Below are positions 22,046 to 31,766 of a DNA stretch of 64,000 nt, in pieces. This DNA comes from Pyropia haitanensis. Its lineage: Eukaryota > Rhodophyta > Bangiophyceae > Bangiales > Bangiaceae. The position numbers and the translations under genes were made by a program. How positions within the stretch are numbered: position 1 is the first letter of the stretch; every line of letters begins with the position of its first letter. The notes beneath the pieces are model-generated. The model was not told the origin of the DNA, searched no databases, and saw only the letters and a program-made list of their open reading frames with translations. The DNA lies in contig SDUX01000001.1 of the NCBI GenBank assembly GCA_008729055.1, positions 2,258,623 to 2,322,622 of the forward strand. Direction: 5' to 3'.

Positions 22046-23663
22046 GGCCAGCAGCGAGGGGCGGGAGGGGGGCCGGCGGCCGCCGCGTGCAGCCGATAAC
22101 GGTATGGGTCGGCGGCGGTGGGCATCCAGGCAGCGACAGGCGGCGACAGCAGCGGTGGGCGGCCGGCCGCGCCGGTCGCAGCAGGCGCGCCGTCGCCTCC
22201 TATGACCGGCTGGCGCGCCGCGTGGGCGGCACGGCCAGCGCACCCGGCGGCCGCGTTGGTGGCGGCGCCGGCTGCGGCGAGGCCGCGTGGCGGCGGCGCG
22301 GTTGGCGGCAGCGGCCGCGGCGGTAGGGCGGGCGACGTGACCGCCGCCGCCGCGGCCGCCGCCGCGGCCGCCGCCGCCGTTGCGGCTGCCGCCGCCGCTG
22401 CCGCCGCCGCCGCACCGTGCCATCGGCCGACACCGCGTCGGCGGTGGGCCCGCCGCCGCGGCGGGGGCGGCCATCGGTTCATCCGCGTGCGGCGCGCATC
22501 GGCTCCCCGTGGGCGTATTACGGCGGGGGCCGATGGCGGGGGGGAGCGCCCGATGGGGCGACGCGCGCACCAGGTGCACGGGCCGGCTCGTTGAGCAGGA
22601 GGGGGGGTGGCGGCGGCGGCGCACGCGCTCGTGGGCGGCGACCTGACAGCCCTGCGGGGGGCAGGGACGGTGCGGAGGACCCATGGTATGGGAAGGGGGG
22701 GGGGGGGGGGTGGTGGCCGCGTGACGCTGCCACCCTGGACGTGCCGCGGCGCGCCAGCCGTGTCGGCGGGGCGCGCCCGCCGCTGGGTTGTCCTCGCGCG
22801 CCCCCGCCGACGGGCGGCGGCGCGCCGCCACCCCGCGTCTGCGCTGCGTGCCGCCGCGGCGGCGGCGGCGGGCGCCCGCGCGGCGCGGCCGCCCAGGAGC
22901 GCGGCGGCAGCGTCGGCGGCGGCGGCGGTAGCGGCGGCGGCGGCGGCGGTTGCGGCGGCGGCGGCGGCCGAAGGCGGCGGCAGCAGGCCTTTGGCAGACT
23001 CGCACGACAGCCGTCCGCGGGGGTCAATGTTCCCCCGCGCGGCCCCCCCCTCCCCCCCCCCCCCGGCCCTCCCCCTTGGCAGAGACCGCGGCTGCGGCGG
23101 TGGGGCCCTCTCACAACAGGGGCGGCAGGGGCGGCGCCGCCGGCGGTGCGGCGGCACGGGCGTGCCAGGGGCGGCGGCCGCGGCGGCGGCAACGGGGGGC
23201 AATGGGCAGAGGGGGGCGGCGGAGCAGGGTGCGCGCGCGGCGGTCGCGAGCGGCCGCCAGCGACCGCGGCGGCCCGCCGACAGCGCGGCGGCCGCCAGCA
23301 GGGCGCGCCGCTGACCGCCGCCGCCGCCGCCGCCGGGGCGCGCCGCGTCCAGCGGCGGGGGGGGGGGAGGGGGGGTAGCCGCGGGGGGGGGCGCCCAGCG
23401 GGGCGGCGGCACCCGACGGCGGCCGCCGCCCGCCGCGCAGCGCGCCGCGGCGGCGCGCGCCGCGGCGGCGGGCCAAGCGGGCGCCGGTGCGTCTGTGGGC
23501 CGCCGCGTGACGTGGGCGGGCAAACGCCCGCTCCGCGGGGCGCTCGCGAGAGATCGAAGGGCACACAAGACACGAAAAAGCAGCATGTGACCGTTCGAAC
23601 GATCCGCCCATGACGGACAGAGGGCACAAAGCACACGATTCAGTCGTCAGCAGCACCCCAACC

Positions 23664-23724
23664 AGCACTACAGTACAGTCTATAGGGCCGCACCGCTTGG
23701 AATGCTCTCAGAGCACTACAGTAC
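23664..23724. repeat. 13-bp direct repeat AGCACTACAGTAC, two copies
   Basis: Exact copies at 23664-23676 and 23712-23724, 48 bp apart, in the AT-richer island upstream of VPS53; possible regulatory elements. Confidence 0.75.
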
Positions 23725-23838
23725 TCAAAGTCGAAACGACCCATCACCCGACTTGATCGGAGTTTTCATGGGAGGCAACTCAACTGAGCCAGAGAGCGAC
23801 TCGAGACAGTCTCAAGTCTGCGACTTGCCCATGGACTC

Positions 23839-23855
23839 ATCTCAGAATCTGAGAT
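23839..23855. promoter_or_regulatory. 17-bp perfect palindrome upstream of VPS53
   Basis: ATCTCAGAATCTGAGAT is symmetric around its central A; a dimer-binding site or hairpin is possible. No family can be named. Confidence 0.4.
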
Positions 23856-24247
23856 TGAGTCGATTGCGCAAGACTGGACTTTTCTGTGCAGTCCATCCGA
23901 GGATGCCTTCGCGTCGCGCACTGTGCACTTTGTCAATCGGCGCGCAACAATTCCCACAGGCGCAGCGAGCGTGTCAGCTCGGACGTCACACCCACGGGCG
24001 AGCGGAGGCCGCCCCCGTCTCGCGGCCGGCTTGGTCGCGACCGCCCTCGCCGCGACGGCCGTTGCGTCTCCGGCGCGCCTGCCTGCGCTGCGCCGCCCGC
24101 ACCGCCGGCGGCCGCAGCGTCTGGTGCGGGGCCGCGCCGCACGTGCCCCGCCCCACTCTGGTTCCCCTCGCTTCCCGCTCACCCCTCTTGCCTCTGCCGC
24201 CGTGCCTGGCGTGCCGCGCTCCCCGCCGCCCCGCCGCGAGGCCCACG

Positions 24248-27200
24248 ATGGCGGCCGCCCCCCCCGACGCGGGGTCCGCGCTGGATCTCCCCCCCGGCTC
24301 GTCGCTGGATGTGGCGGCCTACCTCAACACGCGCTTCCCCACCGCCGACGCCCTCTCCGCCGGCCTTCCCGCGTTTACGCGCGACGTCCACGGCGCGCTC
24401 GCGCGGCTCGACGCGCACATCTCGGCGCTCGTCCGGGAGGAGCGCTACGCGTCGGAGCGGGCGGCGGCGGACGCGGCGGCGGCGGCCGCCGACGTGGCCG
24501 CGACGCGGTCCGCGCTCGGCGCGCTCACCGCCGCCGCGGCCGACGCGGGCGCGGCGGTCGCGGCGGCGCTCGCCGACGCGGCGCCGCTGGACCGGGCGCG
24601 CCGCAACGTGGCCGCCGCGGCCGACGCGCTCGCCGCGCTCGCCGCGTGGCACCGGGCGGTGGGGGCGGCGGAGGCGGCGGTCGCCGCCGCCGCCACCGCC
24701 GCCGAGGGGGGGGCCGAGCCGCTCGTCGCCGCGTTTGGCGACAGCGCGCCGCTGTGGGCGGCCGCCGCGGTGGGCCGCCGCGCGTTTGAGGGCAACGCGA
24801 CGGGGCGGGTGCGGGACCTGCGCGCCCGCTCCGACGAGCTGCGTGGGGCGGTCCTCGACGCGCTGCGCGTCGAGTTCCGTGCCGCCGCCGACGCGCTGCC
24901 CGTGCCGGGCACGGCTGGGGGGGGCGCGCCGGGGGGGGCGCCCGCCGCCGCGGCGGCGGCGGTGTCGGCCGCGCCGGCGGCCGCCGTGCTTGGCGGCGGC
25001 CGGGAGCCGCCCGCGGCCGCCCGCCTCCGCCGCGTCTGTGCGGTGGCCGACCAGATGGGCGAGGCCCCCCGCGTCGCGTCGTGGTACGTTGACGGCCGGG
25101 TGCGCGCGTTTGAGGCGGCCTTTTCCATGGCCGCTGCCGCCGCCGCCGGCTCGCGCACCGTCGACGGGCTGGGCGGCATGGGCGCGCGGCTCGCGTGGCT
25201 CCGCCGGGAGCTCCGCTCGTCGGCCGCCCCGCGGCCACGGCCGGGCGCGCCGGCGGTGGCGGCCGCCGCCGCCGCCGACGCGTCGCGGCCGCTGCTGCCG
25301 CAGGTGATGCCCGCCGCGTGGCGGCTGCCCCGCCGCGTCGCGCGGGCGGTGATGGGCGACATCCGCGAGTGGGTGCGGTCCGAGCTCAGCCGCGCGGCCG
25401 TGCCGGACCTCCCGCCCGCCGTCGTGGAGGTGATGGTCGCGGCGGTACAGGACGTGGCGGCGTTTGAGGAGGAGCTCGACCGGCGGTTTGCGCTCGAGGC
25501 GGCCGCCTCGGGCTCGACGCGGCCGGGGAGGGGGGCGGGGGGCGTCGTCGCGGGCGCGGCGGGTGCGCCCGCCGCCACCGTGGACGGGCAGCCAGGCGGT
25601 GACACCAGCGGGGACGTGGAGGCGCTGCTGGCGCACTGCCGGGATGGCACGCCGCTGCCCGGCGCGGGTGTCTCCCCGTCTTTGGCTAGGGACGCTGCCA
25701 ATGGGGGACCGGCTGCGGCCGCTGCCGCTGCGACTTCCTCCCCGACGGCCGCCGCGGGTCGGGCGCCCGCGCGTGCCGACGAGGATGACCTGGGCGGCAC
25801 GTTTGTGGGCCTTGTGAGCGGCGCGTTTGAGCCCTACCTGGGCGCCTTTGTGACCGTGGAAGCGTCTCGCCTGCGGCGGGTGGTCGCGGCGAGCGTCCGT
25901 GCCGAGTCGTGGGCGCCCGCGGGCGCGGGCGGCGTCGCCGCGTCCGCGACCAAGCTGTTCCTATTTATCAAGAAGAGCCTCCACACGGCCGCGGCGCTGT
26001 CCCTGCGGCAGCCCCTGTTTGACCTCATCCAGGTGTTCCGCGCGGTGCTGCGCGAGTACGCGGGGGAGCTGGTGCGGCATCTGCCCGCGCAGCCTGCGGC
26101 CGGCGGTGGTGGGGGCTCGGGCTCGGGGGGAGGGTCTGCGTTTAGTGCGGGGCCGCTGGCGTCAACGTCGGCGGCGGCGCTGGCAAGCTCCTTTTCTTTG
26201 GTGTCTATGCCTTCGTCATCGGGGTCTCGGTCGGTACGTTTGATGGAGTGTGCTCTGGCCTTGCCGTGGCCGTGGCCTGCTGCTTGGTCTCGTGTTTTGC
26301 GATTGAGCGTGGCGCGGCACGGGTGGTTTGAGGGAGGGTGGGCGGTGGGTCGGTGTGCTTGTATGTCATGCACGTGTGGATGGCCATTGCGATGACCATG
26401 ACGCCGTGAGCTCCATGTTGCTCGTCGCTTGAGTTGGTTCACCTGTACTGACTGTACGTGCGCCACCTGGCAGTGCTGTGGCTGTGGACTGAGCGGCTGC
26501 TGTCTCTTGCTCCTCTCCCTCTGGTTCGCGTTGTCCCCCTCAGGCGAACAAGTGGCGGGAAGAAACGGGTCGCGCGTGCGTTATTGTGGCCACTGCTGAG
26601 TATTGTGCAACCACAACCGAGGCGCTTGGCCAGCTGGTCGCTCGCACCGTAGACGCGGCGTTTGCGCCCGACGTGACGGTTGTGCCCGAGATGGAGGCGT
26701 TTCATTCGGCCGCCGCCGTTGGCCTGCGCGCCGCCGTCGCAGTGACGGTGGGTCGACTGGACGCGCCGCTCGCCGCGATGCGGCGCACCGACTGGGCGGC
26801 GGTGGATGCGGTTGGCGACAGCAGCGCGTACGTGGGCGCCGCCGAGGCCGCGCTGCGCGAGTCAGCCCCGGCCCTGGCACGGCGCCTCTCCGCGCGGCAC
26901 TGGCGTTTTGTGTGCGAGCGGCTGACCGCGGCGGCGGCGGCTCGGCTGACGCGCTCCCTGCTGTCGCTGCCTGCCGTCTCGTCGCTGGGTGCGCAGCAGC
27001 TGCTGCTGGATGTGGCGGCGGTCAAGGCGGCGCTGCTCGACTTGCCGTCGGCGGGCGAGGCGGGCGGCGGCGCCCAGCGGGGCGGCGACGCGCCCGACGC
27101 GGCGGCCACGCGGTACGCCAAGCTGGTCACCGTCGAGCTCCGCCGCCCCGAGGCGCTGCTCAAGGTCGTCCTTGCCGCCGCCGACACCACCCTCGACGCG

Positions 27201-27626
27201 TACCTCGCGCTGTGCGGGCGCGGGTCGGCGGCGGAGTTTGGGCGCCTGCTCGAGATGAAGCGCGCGGGGCGGACGCAGGCGACCGAGCTGCTCGCCGAGT
27301 ACCGCCGGCGGGTAGGCGACGGCGCCGACGCGGCCGCCGGCGGGTTGGACCGCGCGGAAGGGGGGGGAAGGTCGCCGCGGCTGGCGGCGGTGGGGCTGGT
27401 GGCGCCGCCGCCGCCGACGGCGGGCGTGGCGGCGGCAGCGGCAGCGGCAGCACCCCCCTGTGGGGCTCCCGGTCGTCCTCCTTCATGCCCGACGTCAGCT
27501 ACGCCACCGTCCTCGCTGCTCGCTTTGGGCGGTCTGACAGCGCCGCTGCTGCTGGCAGCGGCGGCGGCGGTGGCGCTGGTGGCGCCGGCGGCGCCGGTGG
27601 CGGTGTCGGCGGCGGTGGGGGCCGCA

Positions 27627-27666
<40 letters not shown>

Positions 27667-27949
27667 CGCCCCAGTCGCCGCCGCCGCCACCGGCTGGTCG
27701 AGCGGTTTTGGGGCGGGCGTTGGCGGCCGGGCGGGCCTGCCGCGGCTGCCCAGCCTGCCCAGTTTGCCCGGAGGCTTTGGCGGCGGCGGCGGTGGCGGCG
27801 GGGCCACCCCCGGCGGCGGCGGTGGTAGCGGCGGTGGCGCGGCCGGCGGCGGCGGCAGCGGCGGTGGCGGCGACGATGGCGGCGTCGACTCGATTGCCAA
27901 GAAGCTGTTTGGCCGCCTGACGTCGCCGGGCGCCAATGCCTGGTGGTGA
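24248..27949 (+). CDS. VPS53: VPS53, subunit of the GARP/EARP tethering complexes (2 exons)
   Basis: Tethers endosome-derived vesicles at the trans-Golgi (GARP) or recycling endosomes (EARP) with VPS51/52/54. Exon 1 (24248-26233) opens with the Vps53 N-terminal signature LDVAAYLNTRFPTADALSAG and ARLDAHISALVREE. Near its end are TKLFLFIKKSLHTAAALSLR and QPLFDLIQVFRAVLREYA. A phase-0 GT-AG intron (26234-26543) follows. Exon 2 has CVIVATAEYCATTTEALGQL, AMRRTDWAAVDAVGD and LGAQQLLLDVAAVKAALLDL, the order of the Vps53 C-terminal domain. A G-run at 27360-27367 appears to shift the frame, after which the protein continues SSSFMPDVSYATVLAARFG and ends IAKKLFGRLTSPGANAWW (stop 27949). Without the shift it would stop at 27920 with an unlikely tail. 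About 1,130 residues, longer than usual because of Ala/Gly insertions. Confidence 0.93.
26234..26543 (+). other. Intron of VPS53 (310 bp, phase 0)
   Basis: Donor TCG|GTACGT, acceptor CCCCTCAG|GCG. Splicing joins SGSRS to ANKWREETGRACVIV in the correct frame and restores the conserved TAEYC region. Confidence 0.85.
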
Positions 27950-28471
27950 GCGCCCCCGCCGGGCGGGCCGGCGCGGGTGGTGCCGCCGCCGACAAACATC
28001 CCTGTACAGCGACGTGACGGTTGTTTTTCTTCTTTTTCGCTCCTTTTTTTTCTTTCTTTGTCGTCCTTGGTCTCTGACGGCCTCGACGGCCGCCGATCGC
28101 AGCCAGCCCCCTCCCCCCCCCCCATCGTGGGTGGAAGTGCAAAGGCCAGCCCCGCCTCGCGATCCTATCCTCACGCGCGGCCAGCCTGCCCATCGATGCA
28201 CGGCGGCGGCGTAGCTACCGCACCTCGCCCGCCGCCCAGGCGAGATTCACAGGCCGCGCCGCCGACACGTGGCATTGGCCGCGAAGGTGGAGCCCGTGGA
28301 GGCGGTCGCGAGCTCCCCGTCGGGAGCGCCGTCGCCGCGTTCGCCCGTCGAGCCGCACCACGCCGCCGCCGCCGTGCCGCCCCCCACCACGCCGCGGGCC
28401 CCCCTGCTGTCTGCCCTCCCTCCGCAGCCGTCTCCTTTTTCTTCCGGCGCGCCTCCCCCCCCACCGCCACC
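27950..28471. other. 3' flank of VPS53 and 5' flank of the GNAT-like gene
   Basis: A T-rich stretch (28019-28062) follows the VPS53 stop; a C-run (28107-28123) lies upstream of the next start. No gene seen. Confidence 0.6.
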
Positions 28472-28759
28472 ATGGCCGTCCCCGCCTTCCTCCCCCCCCC
28501 CCCCCCCGCGCGTGGCGCGGCCGCGCCGGTAGCCGCGCGCGGCCGCGGCGGCCACGGTGGGGCGCGGCGGCACCCCCCCCCCCCCCCGGGCGCGCCTGCA
28601 GCTGGCCACCATCCGCGAGCACGCCGCCACCCTCAACCTGACGCTCGTCCAGGGCGGCGTCGGCCCGTTTATCACCTTTGACGCGCTCTACACGCCGCCG
28701 CCACCGCCGGCCGCCGCCGCCGCCGGTGCGCCCGCCGCGGCAGGGGGGGGGGGGGCGCC

Positions 28760-28794
<35 letters not shown>

Positions 28795-29334
28795 GCCGCC
28801 GCGGCGGCTCGCCGCCGTCACGGGCTACACGCTCATGCCGCTGGCGCGGCGGGTGCACCTGGACACGCTGCGGGGGGCGGCGCTGCCGGCCGACGCGACC
28901 GACGCCGCCGCCGCCGCCGCCGCGGCCACCCCCGCGTCGTTGCGTGGCGACGCGTCGTCGTCGTCCCCGACGCCCACCGCGGGCGGCCTGCGCGGCCTAA
29001 CGCCGTCGCAGCTCGTCGTTGGCGCCCTCCTGGCCGTCGCCGCGGACCGTGGCGCGACGACCGCCGTCGCGCTCGCCATCAATGACGGGGACGCGCAGCA
29101 CGCGGCGCTGACCAAGTGGATGGTACGCAATGGCGCGACGCCGCGGCGGACCGTCGGCGACGGCTGGCGCGACGTGCCGGACCGGCTGGTGTGGGGGGGG
29201 CGGGGGGAGCTGGTGGGGGGGGAGGTCGACGATATCCTCGCGCTGGGCGAGCGCCTGATTGTGGCGGCGCAGCGGCGGCGCCAGCGGCAGGGGAGGGGGC
29301 AGGGGGGGGGGGGGGGGGGGGGGGGGGGTGCTGA
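28472..29334 (+). CDS. Plant/alga-type GNAT-like conserved protein (function unknown)
   Basis: ATG at 28472 has a strong GCCACCATGG context and a leader (MAVPAFLPPPP) that could be a transit peptide. Three frames are joined at a C-run (28573-28588) and a G-run (28743-28754). The conserved parts are LQLATIREHAATLNLTLVQG then GVGPFITFDALYT; VTGYTLMPLARRVHLDTL; then LTPSQLVVGALLAVAADRGA, ALAINDGDAQHAALTKWMVR and DGWRDVPDRLVWGGRGELVG. This order recalls uncharacterised plastid proteins of plants and algae with an acetyltransferase-like core. That is from memory and unconfirmed. The exact stop is uncertain: the G-run 29302-29328 may move the frame to the TGA at 29332-29334 as given, or the frame stays open longer. 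Confidence 0.5.
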
Positions 29335-30358
29335 CCGACCCGGGCGGTGGGGGTTTGCCGGCCGTGGGCAGCCCCTGACGGGGTGGCGGTTTGAGGGGAT
29401 GGGGCGGCAGGCTGCCGCACACGGGCGGCCATGGCGGTGCGGCCGCCGCCGCCACCCGGCCCGTCGCTTTTGGACCCGCCGGCGGCCGCCTTTGTCGCCG
29501 CCCGCTGGGCGTCGTTGGCGGCCACGCGCGCGTCACTGGCGGCGGCGGCGGCGAGCCCCCGCGCCCCGTGACGCGTCTGGCCCGCCGCTGCTGCTGCTGG
29601 CACCGGCTTGCGCGGGACGCTGGCCGTGGGCACACCGCGCTGCCGGGGTGAGTCGCGACCGGCGGCGGGAGCCGTGCGCTGGATTGGGGGCGGGCGGCGG
29701 GGGGGAAGGGCGGCGGCGGGGGGGGGGGTGCCGGCTGCCCAGCCGCGTGGCCACACGCCCGCGGGCCGCCAGCGGCGGGCGCCCGACCCGGCCTGCCGCG
29801 GTGGGATTGCCGGCGCAGGTAGGTGGGGCGGTCGGCCGTCGCCGCGGGGGGCGCCGGCGGCGGTTGTCGGTGGCGCCGTCGGGGTGTGGTGGTGCGTGAG
29901 CGGGGCAGAGGGGAATGTCCGTGTCGTCTGCTGGGCGGCTCCCCGTTCCGTTGAGCAGGGGCCGCGTGGGGGCTTGGACGCGTGTTGGATGCCCCACCAG
30001 TCGGTGGTCTCGGAACGGATTGTGCTGTTTGTTTGTCTCCACCGTAGACCGCCATGCTCACGGCCCTTGTCCCGCTGCGTCGTACGGGACAGCAGGCGGC
30101 CCCACCAGCCGCAGACCATGTTCAACACACCAGTCTTGACACACGCGCCCAGTACACGCGGACGTGGCCCCGAGTGGAAAAGCTGCAATGGGAGGAACGG
30201 AGGGGAGACCGACCGACGCGCTGTTGCCGTCGCGACGGGGCTCAACCATCGCGGGTCACGACGCCAACCTCCCGCCGCGCTCACCGCGCGGCGGCGCCGG
30301 AGAGCCGCATGGACCACCCCCCCCCCCATCCCCCCCGCCCCCCCAACTGCCCCCCCCT
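29335..30358. other. Convergent intergenic region, GNAT-like and BUD13 genes
   Basis: About 1 kb, with a less GC-rich part at about 29880-30250 and C-runs (30317-30357) next to the BUD13 stop. I see no protein I can support on either strand. Confidence 0.55.
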
Positions 30359-30534
30359 CTACATATCCTCCATGCTCACCGCGTACGCGCGCCCCCGCGC
30401 GGCGGCCGCCGCCGCCGCCGCCGCCGCAAGCCGCGCCTCCCACCCATTCCCGCGCACGACGCCGTCCCAGCGGGGCCCCGGCGGGATGGCCCACCGGTTT
30501 TGGGGCGCCGCCGCCGCCCGCGCCGCCGCCGCCT

Positions 30535-30571
<37 letters not shown>

Positions 30572-30894
30572 GCCCCGCCGCCGCCGCCGCGGGCGCGCCG
30601 CGGCGGCCGCCGCGGCGGTCGCCGGGTCACCCCACCGGCGCGCCGCCGCCCGCGACGCGCCATACGCCGCCGCCGCCGCCGCCACCGCCGCCGCGTCGCC
30701 GCCGAGGCGGCCGCCACCGCTGCCGCCGCCGCCGCCGCCGCCGCCGCCGTCGCCGCCGCCGTCGCCGTCGGCGGCGGCGGCGCTGCCCGCGCCGGGGGGG
30801 TCCACCGCCAAGACGACCGTCGCGCCGTCAGACGCGGCGGCCGCTACAGCCGCCGCGAGCGCCGCAGCGTCCCCGTCTTCACCACCGCCATCGC

Positions 30895-30928
<34 letters not shown>

Positions 30929-31243
30929 CCCGCCGCCGCCGCCGCCGCCGCCGCCGTCCCCACCGCCCGACGGGGCGGGCCCGAATCGCGGTCGCCGGGC
31001 GGGCCCGCCCGCCGCGCCAGCAGGCGCCCCCGGCGGTGGCCGCTGGCGCTTGGTGCCACCACCTCGCCGCGGCGCCACCACCGGCGCCCGCACCGTTGTC
31101 CGTGGCGGGGGCGCGGCGCGGCCGCCCGCGGCGGCGGCAGCGGCGGCGGTGGCGGCGGCAGCGCGAACGTGGTCGGCCCGCGCCTGGTCGGCGGTGCGGA
31201 GGCCGCCTCGGCCGACCACAGCGGGGGCTTGGGGGGAAGCCAT
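30359..31243 (-). CDS. BUD13: BUD13/CWC26-like splicing factor (RES complex)
   Basis: Bud13 works with Snu17 and Pml1 in the RES complex of the activated spliceosome, helping splicing and pre-mRNA retention. The C-terminus is diagnostic: NRWAIPPGPRWDGVVRGNGW then a helix and the final AVSMEDM, equivalent to the NRF.I.PG.RWDGVDRSNGFE...W S.EDM end of Bud13. RRWGDPATA, upstream, corresponds to the RWGDPM segment. The rest is Ala/Gly/Asp-rich and poorly conserved. ATG at 31243 (MASPQAPAVVGRGG) is preferred over the longer upstream frame, which crosses the promoter. Length 294 residues, intronless. Head to head with CCT8, 523 bp apart. Confidence 0.88.
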
Positions 31244-31766
31244 AGAGACTACTGGACTGCTGGGGTAGGGACCGCAGCACGCGCTGGGTACACTGCGCTC
31301 GTTGTAGGGCGGCAGTTGTCTAGGACAGACACGAAGAGTAGATAGCGGCGGTGAAGTCGCGAGCCTTCCTCCGCACAGATCCCAGACAGAACAAATACAA
31401 AGCAACAAATGGTTGGTCATGTAGGAGACCACTTCTGTGCACTGTCAGTTGGTGGTGACGGATCACGAAAGTTTCGTTGAAAGCTGATAGCACCCCGCAA
31501 TCCCAAGTGCTGCCACAGCCTGTTTCAGCGTCATCTTGATAAAAAAGATGCATAACTCCTTCTCACTTTTACAAATGTATGGGATGTTCATCGACGATCG
31601 ATGCTTTTCGACGGGGACTTTGTGCTGCCGCCGTTGTCCCGCTCTGCCGACGCTCGTGCTGTCGCCGACGGCCCGGCGTGTTTCCCTCTCCTTCACACCC
31701 ACCTCCCTGCATCCCTTCTCACTCGTCGTTCACCTCCCTGCCCTATTTCCAGTCCCCTGCTACACC
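31244..31766. promoter_or_regulatory. Bidirectional promoter region between BUD13 and CCT8
   Basis: A 523-bp head-to-head gap of roughly 50% GC with no long G/C runs. A TATA-like GATAAAAAAG lies at 31537-31546, about 220 bp before the CCT8 ATG, with CCT8-side pyrimidine tracts downstream. Confidence 0.5.

Larger units (their letters stand above)
22046..24247. other. Divergent intergenic region, CRTAC1-like and VPS53
   Basis: The left 1.4 kb is CGG-rich low complexity. From about 23530 to 23990 the DNA drops to roughly 50% GC, a likely promoter/5'UTR zone for VPS53. It contains two copies of AGCACTACAGTAC and a 17-bp palindrome, listed separately. No gene seen. Confidence 0.6.
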
